64,000 bases of DNA. It comes from Armatimonadota bacterium (GTDB lineage: Bacteria; Sysuimicrobiota; Sysuimicrobiia; Sysuimicrobiales; Humicultoraceae). Shown here one piece after another: positions 43,282 through 52,647 of this stretch. The position numbers and the translations under genes were made by a program. Each line of letters starts with the position of its first letter. The first letter of the stretch is position 1. The DNA lies in NCBI GenBank assembly GCA_031459715.1, contig JAVKIA010000007.1, positions 1 to 64,000 on the forward strand. The letters are read 5' to 3'. A model generated the notes under the pieces. It was not told the origin of the DNA, made no database searches, and saw nothing but the letters and a program-made list of their open reading frames with translations.

Positions 43282-44023
43282 CGAGGCCTCCGAAACGACG
43301 CTGCCGCTGCTGGTAGGCCGCCACCGCCGCATAGAAATCGGCCACGGAGAAGTCGGGCCAGTAGATGTCGCAGAAGTACAGCTCCGTGTAGGCGATCTGC
43401 CAGAGGAGGAAGTTGCTGATCCGCTGCTCCCCTCCCGTGCGGATGAGCAGGTCGGGTTCGGGCAGCCCCTCGGTGTAGAGATAGCGGGCAAAGCGGGCAT
43501 CGTCGATGGCCTCCGGAGACAGCAACCCGTTGGCCACCTCCCTCGCCAGGCGGCGCACCGCATGCAGAAGCTCGGCCCGTCCGCCGTAGTTCAGGGCGAA
43601 GTTCAGCACCAGGCGGTCGTTTCCCCGGGTGCGGGCCACGACCTCGCGCAGCGGCGCGGCCACCTGCGGCGGCAGCCGGTCCAGGTCGCCGGAGATGCGC
43701 AGGCGGATGCCGTGCCGCATGAGCTCCTCCGCCTCGGCAACCACGGACTCCTGCAGCAGCTCCATCAACCCGGCCACCTCATCGCTGGGGCGCCGCCAGT
43801 TCTCCGTGGAGAAGGCATACAGGGTGAGGTAGCCAATGCCCAGGTCGCGGCAGGCCTCCAGCGTCCGCCGCACCGCCTCCCGCCCGGCGCGGTGCCCCTC
43901 CAGACGCGGCAGGCCGCGCTCCCTGGCCCAGCGGCCGTTGCCATCCATGATAATGGCCACGTGTCGGGGGACGCGGGTGAGGTCGATCTCCGGGAGCGCG
44001 GGGGGGCGCTCAGGTGCCTTCAT
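43271..44023 (-). CDS. uppS: Undecaprenyl diphosphate synthase (cis-prenyltransferase)
   Basis: Builds the C55 lipid carrier for peptidoglycan; 250 residues. HVAIIMDGNGRWARERGLPRLEGHRAG is the diphosphate site with the catalytic Asp; LTLYAFSTENWRR, LNFALNYGGRAEL and DLLIRTGGEQRISNFLLWQIAYTELYF are conserved. It uses isoprenoid units from the MEP genes in the same operon. Its start overlaps the PASTA gene. Confidence 0.95.
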   Translation of the reverse strand: MKAPERPPALPEIDLTRVPRHVAIIMDGNGRWARERGLPRLEGHRAGREAVRRTLEACRDLGIGYLTLYAFSTENWRRPSDEVAGLMELLQESVVAEAEELMRHGIRLRISGDLDRLPPQVAAPLREVVARTRGNDRLVLNFALNYGGRAELLHAVRRLAREVANGLLSPEAIDDARFARYLYTEGLPEPDLLIRTGGEQRISNFLLWQIAYTELYFCDIYWPDFSVADFYAAVAAYQQRQRRFGGLDDG

Positions 44024-44259
44024 GGAGGCGGGGCCGGTGGGGGAGCAATACGCTCGTACCGCTCGTGGGTCACCACCAGCCGCACCCGGCCGCCCGCCTC
44101 CTGCTCGCGGATCACGCGCAGCGGGCCCTGCCCGACTACCCGCCCAGGAGGGCGGGTCTCGGTGATGTCGACCTCGTAGCCAGCAGCGGCGAGCTGCGCC
44201 TGCGCCTCCTGCAGGGGCAGGGCCAGCACGTCCGGCGCGGCGGGGGCCTGCGCGCTCAC
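44020..44259 (-). CDS. Small stand-alone PASTA-domain protein
   Basis: A 79-residue soluble protein with one PASTA-like repeat: PDVLALPLQEAQAQLAAAGY, then VVGQGPLRVIREQEAGGRVRLVVTHE. It has no signal peptide or TM segment. PASTA repeats normally occur outside the cell on PknB kinases or PBPs and bind muropeptides or beta-lactams. It overlaps both frr and uppS by 4 bp, so it is translationally coupled to ribosome recycling and lipid-carrier synthesis. Confidence 0.72.
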   Translation of the reverse strand: MSAQAPAAPDVLALPLQEAQAQLAAAGYEVDITETRPPGRVVGQGPLRVIREQEAGGRVRLVVTHERYERIAPPPAPPP

Positions 44260-44813
44260 AGCTCCATAATCTCCCGTTCCTTGGCAGCCAGCGCCTTGTC
44301 CACGGCGGTGATGAACTCGTCGGTCAGGCTCTGCAGCTCCTCCAGGGCGCGCCGGGCGTCGTCCTCGGACACCTCGCCTTCGTCCTCCAGCTCCTCGATC
44401 ATCTCTTTGGCCTCACGGCGGATGTTGCGCACGGCCACGCGCCCTTCCTCGGCATGCCGCCGGACCACCTTGACCAGATCGCGGCGACGCTCCTCCGTTA
44501 GCGTGGGGATAGGGATGCGGATGACGACGCCGTCGCTGCTGGGTACCAGACCCAGCTCGCTCTTGAGGATGGCCCGCTCCACGTCCTTGACGATCTTCTT
44601 GTCCCAGGGGGCCACCAGCAGCAGGCGCGGCTCCGGCACCGTGATCGTGGCCAGCTGGTTCACCGGCGTGGGCACCCCGTAGTAGTCCACCTTGATCTGC
44701 TCCAGCAGGGCGGGGTTGGCCCGTCCGGTGCGGATGGCGGCGAACTCGCGCCGCGTGGCCTCCAGTGCCTTCTGCATCCTGGTGCGTGCGTCCTTGATGA
44801 CGTCCTCGATCAT
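44256..44813 (-). CDS. frr: Ribosome recycling factor
   Basis: A 185-residue factor that splits post-termination ribosomes with EF-G. ALEATRREFAAIRTGRANPALLEQIKVDYYG is the hallmark; VVIRIPIPTLTEERRRDLVK and the C-terminal coiled coil follow. ATG 44813 is chosen because homology begins there; the upstream frame is Gly-rich and lies in the pyrH-frr gap. It is part of rpsB-tsf-pyrH-frr. Confidence 0.96.
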   Translation of the reverse strand: MIEDVIKDARTRMQKALEATRREFAAIRTGRANPALLEQIKVDYYGVPTPVNQLATITVPEPRLLLVAPWDKKIVKDVERAILKSELGLVPSSDGVVIRIPIPTLTEERRRDLVKVVRRHAEEGRVAVRNIRREAKEMIEELEDEGEVSEDDARRALEELQSLTDEFITAVDKALAAKEREIMEL

Positions 44814-44907
44814 GTGTTCCGCCTGCGCCGCACCGCCCACATCCCCGGGGCTCCCCGCAACGGCCACACCCCCGGCAGCGCCCCACCCGCCGGTTGGCCC
44901 GGCACCC

Positions 44908-45642
44908 TCACCGCCGGCCTCCCACCAGCGTGCCGATGGGCTCCCCCAGCACGGCACGCTTCAGGTTGCCGGGCTGGGTGATATCGAAGACCACGATGTC
45001 CAGGTGGTTGTCCTTGCACAGGGCCACCGCTGTGGCGTCCATGACCTTCAGGTCACGATTGAGCAGGTCCATGTAGTCCAGGTGACGGAACATTACGGCG
45101 TCGGGATGGCGGTGCGGGTCCTTGTCGTAAACCCCGGAGACCCCACGCTTGGCCATAAGCAGGGCATCCGCCTCCACCTCGATGGCGCGCAGCGCCGCCG
45201 CGGTGTCCGTGGTGAAGTACGGACTGCCGGTACCGCCGGCGAAGATAACCACCCGGCCCTTCTCCAGGTGACGGATGGCGCGGCGGCGGATGAAGGGTTC
45301 CGCCACCTGCCGCATCTCCACCGCCGTGAGCACCCGGGTGACCAGACCCTCCGCCTCCATGACGTCCTGCAGGGCCAGGGCATTGATCACCGTGGCCAGC
45401 ATGCCCATGGTGTGCCCGGTGACCTCGTGGATCCCCAGGCGGCGGCTCACCTCCTCGCCGCGGACGAAGTTGCCGCCGCCGACCACGATGGCCACCTGTA
45501 CTCCCTGGGCGGTGACCTCCTTGACCTCCTGGGCCACCAGACGCAACACCGCAGCGTCCAGCGAGGCCGCGCCTCCACCCGCCAGGGCCTCTCCACTGAG
45601 CTTTAGGAGGACGCGTCGGTAGTCCGACCTCTGCGCGCTCAT
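44908..45642 (-). CDS. pyrH: UMP kinase
   Basis: Bacterial UMP kinase, 244 residues, a hexameric enzyme of the amino-acid-kinase fold. RVLLKLSGEALAGGG, VGGGNFVRGEEV, GMLATVINALALQD, GGTGSPYFTTDTAAALRAIE and AKRGVSGVYDKDPHRHPDA are standard. ATG 45642 follows GGGGGGAGGGG. It is 11 bp after tsf. Confidence 0.96.
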   Translation of the reverse strand: MSAQRSDYRRVLLKLSGEALAGGGAASLDAAVLRLVAQEVKEVTAQGVQVAIVVGGGNFVRGEEVSRRLGIHEVTGHTMGMLATVINALALQDVMEAEGLVTRVLTAVEMRQVAEPFIRRRAIRHLEKGRVVIFAGGTGSPYFTTDTAAALRAIEVEADALLMAKRGVSGVYDKDPHRHPDAVMFRHLDYMDLLNRDLKVMDATAVALCKDNHLDIVVFDITQPGNLKRAVLGEPIGTLVGGRR

Positions 45643-45653
45643 CCCTCCCCCCG

Positions 45654-46175
45654 CTACTCCCCCACCCGGAACCGGGCAAAGCGGCGCACCTGGATGTTCT
45701 CTCCCACCTTGGCCACCGTCTCCCGGATGAGGTCCTGCACGCTGCGCCCGGCGTCCCGGATGTACGGCTGCTCCAGCAGCACCCACTCCTTGACCCGCGG
45801 GTCGTCCCGCTCTGCCTCCGGCACCTCCTCCCGGGAGAGGTAGCGTGGATCTGTGGCCGCCACCTGCATGGCCAGCTCCCGGGCCAGGCGGCGGAAGTCC
45901 TCGGTGCGGGCGACGAAGTCGGTCTCGCAGTTCAACTCGATGAGCGCACCCAGCCGGCCGCCGGCGTGGATGTACGCCTCCACCACTCCTTCCGACGTCT
46001 CGCGACCGGCGCGCCTGGCCGCAGCGGCCAGGCCCCGGGCGCGGAGCACCGCGGCGGCGCGTTCCAGGTCTCCCCCGCTCTCCTCCAGGGCACGGCGACA
46101 GTCCAGAACGCCCGCACCGGTGCGGGCTCGCAGCTCGCGCACCTGCGCCACGGTGATCCCGGGAGAACCGCTCAC
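45654..46175 (-). CDS. tsf: Elongation factor Ts (short form)
   Basis: Guanine exchange factor for EF-Tu; 173 residues, shorter than the ~200 (Thermus-type) or ~290 forms. The UBA domain ([32 protein letters not shown]) and the core motif [19 protein letters not shown] are present; one core subdomain is retained. The GTG start overlaps the rpsB stop. Confidence 0.94.
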   Translation of the reverse strand: MSGSPGITVAQVRELRARTGAGVLDCRRALEESGGDLERAAAVLRARGLAAAARRAGRETSEGVVEAYIHAGGRLGALIELNCETDFVARTEDFRRLARELAMQVAATDPRYLSREEVPEAERDDPRVKEWVLLEQPYIRDAGRSVQDLIRETVAKVGENIQVRRFARFRVGE

Positions 46176-46987
46176 ACCTCCTCCTCCACTTCCACGGGGA
46201 AAATCTCCCCGATGGCTTCCTCCAGCGACTCCGGCACCCCTTCCTCGACCTCCGCAGGGACGGGGACTGCCTCCCGCTCCTCCTCCGTCACCTCCAGCTT
46301 GCGCCGCTCCTCCAGGCCCTCCAGCGCGGCATTGGCGATGCGGTTGGTGATCAGGCGCACCGCGCGGATGGCGTCGTCGTTGCCGGGAATGGGGTAGTCC
46401 ACCTCGTCGGGGTCGGAGTTGGTGTCGACGATGGCCACCAGGGGGATGCCCAGCTTGCGCGCCTCGGCTACGGCGATATGCTCCTTGCGCGTGTCCACCA
46501 CGTAGACGGCGGCAGGCAGATGGTTCATGGTCTTGATGCCGCCGAGGAACTTCTCCAGCTTGGCGTACTCCTCACTGATGCGGGTCTGCTCGCGCTTGGG
46601 CAGGACGTCAAAGAGCCCCCGGGCGCGCATGTCCTCGATCTCCCGCAGGCGCTCGATGCGCCGGCGAATGGTCTGGAAGTTGGTGAGCATCCCCCCCAGC
46701 CAGCGCTGGTTCACGTAGGGCTGGCCGGCGCGGGTGGCTTCCTCCCGGATGGCGTCCTGGGCCTGCTTCTTGGTCCCCACGAAGAGGACCTCGCCGCCCT
46801 CGGCTACCGTCTGACGGACGAAGCGGTAGGCCTCCTCGATCAGCGGCACCGACTTCTGCAGGTCGATGATGTGGATACCGTTGCGCTGGGTGAAGATGAA
46901 GCGGGCCATCTTGGGATTCCAGCGGCGGGTCTGATGGCCGAAGTGCACCCCCGCCTCCAGCAGTTGCTTCATGGTCACGACCGGCAC
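46172..46987 (-). CDS. rpsB: 30S ribosomal protein S2
   Basis: A 271-residue S2. [67 protein letters not shown] and [29 protein letters not shown] are diagnostic. The C-terminus has an acidic Glu/Val/Pro extension. GTG 46987 follows GGGGAGG; ATG five codons later is possible. A promoter lies at 47188-47159. Confidence 0.96.
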   Translation of the reverse strand: MPVVTMKQLLEAGVHFGHQTRRWNPKMARFIFTQRNGIHIIDLQKSVPLIEEAYRFVRQTVAEGGEVLFVGTKKQAQDAIREEATRAGQPYVNQRWLGGMLTNFQTIRRRIERLREIEDMRARGLFDVLPKREQTRISEEYAKLEKFLGGIKTMNHLPAAVYVVDTRKEHIAVAEARKLGIPLVAIVDTNSDPDEVDYPIPGNDDAIRAVRLITNRIANAALEGLEERRKLEVTEEEREAVPVPAEVEEGVPESLEEAIGEIFPVEVEEEV

Positions 46988-47158
46988 GTTATGCCTCCCC
47001 TGTGGTTATCCCTCCGCCACCTTCCTCCGCTGCGCGACCCACAGCGGGCACCCGCGCCACCGTCAGGCGACGTGCAGATTGGCCCCGCCGGGCGGCAAAG
47101 AGGGGGGCAAGGCCACGCCTTCCCCCCTGCACTCCGGCGGAACCGCTGAGTCGGCGTG
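46988..47158 (-). promoter_or_regulatory. Long rpsB 5' leader
   Basis: About 165 nt lie between the promoter and the rpsB start. It contains a strong G-run/C-run pair (GGGGGGAAGGCGTGGCCTTG then CCCCCC) and GCCGCCCGGCGGGGCC, which can form stable hairpins. It is a candidate S2-responsive leader; I recognise no known family. Confidence 0.4.
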
Positions 47159-47188
47159 AGTATAACACAGGGCCGAAAGCCTGTTCAA
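47159..47188 (-). promoter_or_regulatory. sigma70-type promoter of rpsB-tsf-pyrH-frr
   Basis: TTGAAC (47188-47183) and TATACT (47164-47159) with an 18-bp spacer on the minus strand, followed by a leader of about 165 nt before rpsB. Confidence 0.75.
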
Positions 47189-47241
47189 ATGCGGGTCGAA
47201 CTCTCCTGCGCTCAACCGGCCTGCGGGATGGGAGCGGCCAT

Positions 47242-49368
47242 TCAGCTGGCGGTGACGGGCTCGGGGGCCTTGGGGGCCTCGGTGTAGCCGCACCCGGTGT
47301 TGAGGCACTTAAGGTGCGTACCGCGGCGGCCACGCTTTTCCACCAGTACGCCGCCGTCGCGCGGGCATCGTCTGTGGGTGGGCCGGTCCCAGGAGACGAA
47401 GGTACAGGTGGGGTAGTTGGCGCAGCCGTAGAAGATGCGGCCCCGCTTGCTGCGCCGCTGCACGATCTCTCCGCCATCCAGGGGGCAGGGGACGCCGATG
47501 CCCAGAGGGCGCGTGTAGCGGCACCCCGGAAAGCCGGAGCAGGCGATGAACTCACCGAAGCGGCCGTGCTTGCGCACCAGGGGCCGGCCGCACTCCGGGC
47601 AGGCCTCTCCGGTCTCCACCTCGGGGAACTCCACTTCCACGATGCGCTTCTCCGCTCGCTGCAGGTCGCGCTCGAACGGGGCGTAGAACTCCCTCACCAC
47701 CTTGACCCAGTCGCGCCGCCCCTCGGCGATCTCGTCCAGCTCCTCCTCCATCTGGGCGGTGAAGTTCAGGTCGACGATGTCGGGGAAGTGTTCCACCAGC
47801 AGGTCCGTCACCAGCATGCCCAGATCGGTGGGCTGGAGGCGCCGCTCCACCACGTGCACGTAGCCACGTGACTTGATGGTCTCCAGCGTGGGCGCGTAGG
47901 TGCTGGGGCGGCCGATGCCCAGCTCCTCCAGCGCGCGCACCAGGGAGGCCTCGGTGTAGCGCGGGGGCGGCTGGGTGAAGTGCTGCCCGGGCTGGACCGC
48001 CAGCAGGCGGAGAGGCTGGGCCGCGGCCAGGGCGGGCAGCCACCCTTCCCCGTTCTCCTCCCCGTTCTCCGCCGCCTCACGGTAAAGCGCCAGGAAGCCG
48101 GGGAAGCGCACGCGCGCGCCGGTGGCGCGGAAGAGAAACGGCCCGCCACCGATGTCCACCACCAGGGTGTCGATGACCGCGGAAGCCATCTGGCTGGCCA
48201 CGAAGCGCTTCCAGATCAGCTCGTAGAGACGGAACTGGTCCCAGCGCAGGTGGGGTTTCACCTGCGCCGGAGTGCGGGACGTGGCCGTGGGGCGGATGGC
48301 CTCGTGGGCGTCCTGCGCGCTGCGCCGGGAGCGGTACTGCCGGGGGCGGGGCGGCAGGTAACTGGCGCCGAAGGTACGGCGGATGTACTCGCGCGCCTCC
48401 TGCTGGGCGGCCGGGGCCACCCGCACCGAGTCGGTGCGCATGTAGGTGATCAGCCCGACCGTCCCCTCCTTGCCCAGATCGATGCCCTCGTAGAGCTGCT
48501 GCGCCAGGCGCATGGTGCGCGACGCGGTAAATCCCAGGCGGCGGTTGGCCTCCTGCTGCAACGTGCTGGTGGTGAATGGCGGTGAGGGATGGCGCTGCCG
48601 TTCCCCGGGACGGACCTCCAGCACGTGGTAGGACTGGCGGCGGATCTCCTCCACCAGGGGGGTGGCCTCGGCCTCGCTGCGGATGACGTGGACGCGTTCC
48701 TCCTGCGGGCTGCCAAACCTGGTTCCGTCGCGGCTGACCAGCCGGGCGGTGAAGGCGGCGTCGAGCCCCTCGGGGGTGAAGCGACCGTCCACCGTCCAGT
48801 ATTCCTCCGGCACAAAGCGGGCGATCTCCCGCTCCCGATCCACCACCAGGCGCACGGCTACCGACTGCACGCGCCCGGCGGAGAGGCCGCCGCGGACCTT
48901 GCGCCACAGCAGCGGGCTGAGCTTGTAGCCGAAGAGCCGGTCCAGGATGCGCCGCGCCTGCTGCGCGTTGACCAGTTTCCGGTCGATCTCCCGCGGGCTG
49001 GCCAGCGCCCGCTGCAGCGCCTCCCTGGTCACCTCGTGGAACTCGATGCGCCGGATGGCCCCGTTCACAGGACGGAGGACCTCCTGCAGGTGCCAGGAGA
49101 TGGCCTCCCCCTCGCGGTCGGGGTCGGTGGCCATATAGACGGCCTCCGCCTTCTTCGCCGCTTCCCGCAGCGCCTTCAGGATCGCTCCCTTTCCCTTGAT
49201 GACGATGTACTTGGGGGCAAAATCCTGCTGCACGTCCACGCCCAGCTGGCTCTTGGGCAGGTCCTTGATGTGCCCCATGGATGCAGCCACGTCGTAGCTA
49301 CGGGAGAGGAGCTTGCGCAGCGTCCGCGCCTTGGTTGGCGATTCCACGACCACCAGGGATTTAGCCAT
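47242..49368 (-). CDS. topA: DNA topoisomerase I
   Basis: Type IA topoisomerase, 708 residues. The TOPRIM domain has SLVVVESPTKART and YMATDPDREGEAISW. LSAGRVQSVAVRLVVDRE and the catalytic tyrosine in GLITYMRTDSVRV follow, then GIGRPSTYAPTLETIKSRGYV. Three C-terminal zinc ribbons are present (CPECGRP...CSGFPGC, CPLDGGE...CANYPTC, CPRDGGV...CLNTGC); the last two have lost one Cys in the first pair. dprA lies immediately upstream, 6 bp away. Confidence 0.96.
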   Translation of the reverse strand: MAKSLVVVESPTKARTLRKLLSRSYDVAASMGHIKDLPKSQLGVDVQQDFAPKYIVIKGKGAILKALREAAKKAEAVYMATDPDREGEAISWHLQEVLRPVNGAIRRIEFHEVTREALQRALASPREIDRKLVNAQQARRILDRLFGYKLSPLLWRKVRGGLSAGRVQSVAVRLVVDREREIARFVPEEYWTVDGRFTPEGLDAAFTARLVSRDGTRFGSPQEERVHVIRSEAEATPLVEEIRRQSYHVLEVRPGERQRHPSPPFTTSTLQQEANRRLGFTASRTMRLAQQLYEGIDLGKEGTVGLITYMRTDSVRVAPAAQQEAREYIRRTFGASYLPPRPRQYRSRRSAQDAHEAIRPTATSRTPAQVKPHLRWDQFRLYELIWKRFVASQMASAVIDTLVVDIGGGPFLFRATGARVRFPGFLALYREAAENGEENGEGWLPALAAAQPLRLLAVQPGQHFTQPPPRYTEASLVRALEELGIGRPSTYAPTLETIKSRGYVHVVERRLQPTDLGMLVTDLLVEHFPDIVDLNFTAQMEEELDEIAEGRRDWVKVVREFYAPFERDLQRAEKRIVEVEFPEVETGEACPECGRPLVRKHGRFGEFIACSGFPGCRYTRPLGIGVPCPLDGGEIVQRRSKRGRIFYGCANYPTCTFVSWDRPTHRRCPRDGGVLVEKRGRRGTHLKCLNTGCGYTEAPKAPEPVTAS

Positions 49369-49374
49369 TTCCCC

Positions 49375-50331
49375 TCAGCACCTCGACGGCCACGCTCCAC
49401 GAGGAGGCGGGCCAGGAGGGAGAACGCGTAGGAACTGTTTCCCCGGATACTGCCGCACCAGTCCCTGCAGCTCCAGGTCCAGCAGCACCGCCGCCACCTG
49501 AGAGGGTGACAGCCCGGTGCAGGCAGCCACCTGGTCAATGTGCACAGGTTCCCCGGCCAGGGCTGCCCAGACCAGGGCCGCGGGGCCCGGCGGGATCGAT
49601 GGGCCAGCCCCGCCCGCAACGGGGGACGTGCGCAGTGGGAGGCCCAACACGCCCAGCACGTCCTCGGCGGTCTCCACCAGGGCCGCACCGTCGCGGATCA
49701 GCCCGTTGGGCGCCCGGCTTAAGGGGTTGAGCACCCCTCCGGGCACCGCCATGACCTCCCGCCCGTACCGCAGGGCGTGGGCCACGGTGCTCAACGTGCC
49801 GCTGCGCTCGTCCCCTTCCACCACCACCACACCCAGGGCCAGCCCGGCGATGATCCGGTTCCGTCGCGGGAAGTGCCCCCGCCGTGGAGGCGTTCCCGGT
49901 GGGAACTCGCTGATCACGCAGCCTCTGGCCACGATGGCCTGCAGCAGCGCCCCGTGTTCCGGCGGGTAGACCACGTCCGGGCCACACCCCAGCACGGCGA
50001 CCGTGCGTCCGCCCGCCTGCAGCGCGGCCCGGTGGGCCACCGCGTCGATGCCCCGGGCCAGGCCGCTGACTACCGTCACCCCGTGCCAGGCCAGCCCTGC
50101 GGCCAGCCGCTCCGCCACCGCCCGCCCCGCAGGCGTGGCACGGCGCGAGCCGACGACGGCCACCGCCACCTCGTCGGCACGCAGCTCGCCGCGGACGAAG
50201 ATGAGAGGCGGCGGATCATCAGTCCGCCGCAGCAGCCCCGGATACTGCGGTGACGTCAGGAGAACCGTCTCCATGGTTGCGCCGGCGTCACCCCGGGTCA
50301 CGCCACTCCCTACACTAGCACAACGTGTCAA
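49375..50331 (-). CDS. dprA: DNA processing protein DprA (short)
   Basis: Loads RecA onto incoming single-stranded DNA in transformation. VVGSRRATPAGRAVAE, VSGLARGIDAVAHRAAL, VLGCGPDVVYPPEH, EFPPGTPPRRGHFPRRNRIIAGLA and GDERSGTLSTVAHAL form the Rossmann core. A winged helix (VHIDQVAACTGLSPSQVAAVLLDLELQG) ends it. The N-terminal SAM/HhH domain is missing. The start is TTG 50331, overlapping the yifB stop, or ATG 50274 where similarity begins. Confidence 0.92.
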   Translation of the reverse strand: MTRCASVGSGVTRGDAGATMETVLLTSPQYPGLLRRTDDPPPLIFVRGELRADEVAVAVVGSRRATPAGRAVAERLAAGLAWHGVTVVSGLARGIDAVAHRAALQAGGRTVAVLGCGPDVVYPPEHGALLQAIVARGCVISEFPPGTPPRRGHFPRRNRIIAGLALGVVVVEGDERSGTLSTVAHALRYGREVMAVPGGVLNPLSRAPNGLIRDGAALVETAEDVLGVLGLPLRTSPVAGGAGPSIPPGPAALVWAALAGEPVHIDQVAACTGLSPSQVAAVLLDLELQGLVRQYPGKQFLRVLPPGPPPRGAWPSRC

Positions 50332-51881
50332 GGCGCCCCGGCGGAGGCGGGCTGCACCGGATGAGCTATGGGACGGTCAAGGGCCCGGTACTGGATCGCC
50401 TCGGCGACGTGCGCTGGCCCGATCTCCTCCGCGCCCTCCAGGTCGGCGATGGTGCGGGCCACGCGCAGGATGCGGTCATAGGCGCGGGCGCTGAGGTGCA
50501 GTCGTTCCAGTGCGTGGCGCAGCAGCGCCGCGGCCCGGTCCTCCAGCGCGCAATAACGGCGCAGGTGGCGGCCGGCCAGGAGTGCATTGCACCCTACGCG
50601 GGTGCGGGGAAAGCGCTCCCGCTGTCGCGCGCGGGCCGCCACCACCTGCTCCCGCAGCGCCGCCGAGGGCTCCCCCACTGGTGCCCCCGCCACCTCCGCG
50701 GGGGAAAGCCGCGGCACTTCCACGTGCAGGTCGAACCGGTCCAGCAGCGGGCCGGAGATGCGGCTGCGGTAGCGCTGCAGCTGCGCCGGGGTGCAGGCGC
50801 AGATGCGCTGCGGGTCGCCGAAGTGCCCGCAGGGACAGGGGTTCATGGCGGCCGCCAGCATGAAGCGCGCCGGGAGAACCACCGTGGCCTGCACGCGGGC
50901 GATGGTGACCGTACCCTCCTCCAGCGGCTGGCGCAGCACCTCCAGCACGTCGCGGTGGAACTCCGCAAGCTCGTCCAGGAAGAGGACGCCGTGATGCGCC
51001 AGGGTGATCTCTCCGGGGCGGGGAACCGAACCGCCGCCCACCAGGGCGTTGCGGCTGGCGCTGTGGTGCGGGGCGCGGAACGGGCGCAGGCGCAACAGAC
51101 CGGACCCCGGGGGGACCAGGCCGGCCACGCTGTGGATCTTGGTCACCTCCAGGGCCTCCTGGTCGTCCAGCGGCGGCAGGATCGTGGGAAGGCGCCGGGC
51201 CAGCATGGTTTTCCCGCCGCCCGGCGGGCCTATCAGCAGCACGTGGTGGCCTCCGGCGGCGGCCACCAGCAGGGCGCGCTTGGCATGGGACTGACCCTTC
51301 ACCTCCGCGAAGTCTACCTGGTCGCGGAGGTCGGGCGACGCCGCCGGTGGCCCGACCCCCCGGGGCGGGCGCGCGCCCTCCACCACCTGCACCGCCTCCA
51401 CCAGGCTGCTCACGGGAACAACCGCAGGCCCGGCCACCGCCGCGGCTTCGGCGGCATTGTCCTGCGGGACCAGGAGACACCGCGCGCCCAGGTCCCGCGC
51501 CAGGAGAGCGACCGCCAGAACTCCCGGCACTGACCGTACCCGGCCATCCAGGGCCAGCTCCCCCACCACCACAGCTCCCTCCAGCGCACCGCGCTGGAGC
51601 TGCCCGGTGGCCAGCAGCAGCCCCAGGGCGATGGGCAGGTCGTAGGCCGCCCCCTCCTTGCGCACATCGGCAGGTGCCAGGTTCACCAGGATGCGCCGCG
51701 GGGGCACCTCGCGGTGCGAGTTCTTCACCGCGGCCCGTACGCGCTCTTTGGCATCCTGCTCGCTGCTGTCGGCCAGCCCGGCAATGGCGAAGGCGGGCAG
51801 TCCGGAGGATACGTCGACCTCCACGTCTACCGGGATCGCATCGACCCCCACCAGAGCGGCGCTCTGCACCCGTGCCAGCAT
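50328..51881 (-). CDS. YifB/ComM Mg-chelatase-like AAA+ ATPase
   Basis: A 517-residue helicase-like ATPase; ComM homologues promote branch migration in natural transformation. The N-terminal Lon-like domain (VDVEVDVSSGLPAFAIAGLADSS) is followed by the AAA+ core: IGPPGGGKTMLARRLP (Walker A), FLDELAEFHRDVLEVLRQPLE (Walker B) and MNPCPCGHFGDPQRICACTP with cysteines. The C-terminal Mg_chelatase_C domain has LSARAYDRILRVARTIADLEG. It is paired with dprA, suggesting competence. Confidence 0.94.
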   Translation of the reverse strand: MLARVQSAALVGVDAIPVDVEVDVSSGLPAFAIAGLADSSEQDAKERVRAAVKNSHREVPPRRILVNLAPADVRKEGAAYDLPIALGLLLATGQLQRGALEGAVVVGELALDGRVRSVPGVLAVALLARDLGARCLLVPQDNAAEAAAVAGPAVVPVSSLVEAVQVVEGARPPRGVGPPAASPDLRDQVDFAEVKGQSHAKRALLVAAAGGHHVLLIGPPGGGKTMLARRLPTILPPLDDQEALEVTKIHSVAGLVPPGSGLLRLRPFRAPHHSASRNALVGGGSVPRPGEITLAHHGVLFLDELAEFHRDVLEVLRQPLEEGTVTIARVQATVVLPARFMLAAAMNPCPCGHFGDPQRICACTPAQLQRYRSRISGPLLDRFDLHVEVPRLSPAEVAGAPVGEPSAALREQVVAARARQRERFPRTRVGCNALLAGRHLRRYCALEDRAAALLRHALERLHLSARAYDRILRVARTIADLEGAEEIGPAHVAEAIQYRALDRPIAHPVQPASAGAP

Positions 51882-52024
51882 CTCTCCCGCTGATATCGGC
51901 CGGAGGCAGGCAGCTTTTCGGAGGAATGCTGCCGGCGGCAGCGAAAGCTAGTCATGCCGCAGGCAACGAGTCCTCCATGCCACAGGGAGGATTCTTCGTG
52001 GTGTTAACAGGGAGGGAGCAATCC

Positions 52025-52636
52025 ATGCGCAGTACTCGTCGCAAGGTAGCCCTGTGGGCGTTTCTGGTGACAGGCGCGCTGAGCCTGGCTTCGCCGGTGG
52101 CCTCCGGTGCACCAGCCAACCTCACCTGGAAGGGCGACCCGCAGGCGGTGGCCGAGGTGCAGGCTGCCTTCCAGAAGTTCGCCGCTGCCCGGACGTGGCG
52201 GGCGCGCATGACCTCCGGCGACAGCACCACCACTACGGCGTTCGTGGCCCCTGACCGTTTTCACATGACCATCGTCCAGGGCAAGGAGACCACGGAGATG
52301 TTCCTTGTCGGCCGGGAGGTGTGGATGAAGTCCGGTGGCACCTGCCAGAAACTGCCCGCGGCCCCTCCGGTGAAGACCCCCAAAGAGATGATCGAGCACG
52401 GCGGCGCAGCGACGACCATCACCGTGACCAGAGCCGGCCGGGAGGCCGTCGGGGGGACCCCCACGCAGACCTACCTGCTGACGGTAGAGAGCCGTGGCAC
52501 CACGGCGCGGCAAAAGCTCTATGTGGCCACGACCAGCGGGCTGCCCCGCCGCCTGGAGATCCAGGAGACACCGCCGGCGACCATCGACTACTTCGACTTC
52601 GGCGCGTCCATTACCATCAACAGCCCGCCCTGCTGA
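52025..52636 (+). CDS. Secreted protein, possibly LolA-like fold
   Basis: A 203-residue protein with a signal peptide (about 1-30; cleavage likely after ASGA). The mature part (AEVQAAFQKFAAARTWRAR, FVAPDRFHMTI, TEMFLVGREVWMKSGGTCQKL, YLLTVESRGTTARQKLYV) has the alternating strands seen in LolA/LppX-type lipid-binding proteins, but I cannot name a family. ATG 52025 follows GGGAGGGA at 8 nt. It is convergent with the HAD gene, only 11 bp between stops. Confidence 0.75.
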   Translation: MRSTRRKVALWAFLVTGALSLASPVASGAPANLTWKGDPQAVAEVQAAFQKFAAARTWRARMTSGDSTTTTAFVAPDRFHMTIVQGKETTEMFLVGREVWMKSGGTCQKLPAAPPVKTPKEMIEHGGAATTITVTRAGREAVGGTPTQTYLLTVESRGTTARQKLYVATTSGLPRRLEIQETPPATIDYFDFGASITINSPPC

Positions 52637-52647
52637 GGGTTATCTGG

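Noticed and set aside
51347-52024. N-terminal extension of the secreted protein across yifB
   Set aside because: It is antisense to yifB and lacks homology; ATG 52025 has a good ribosome-binding site and starts a signal peptide.
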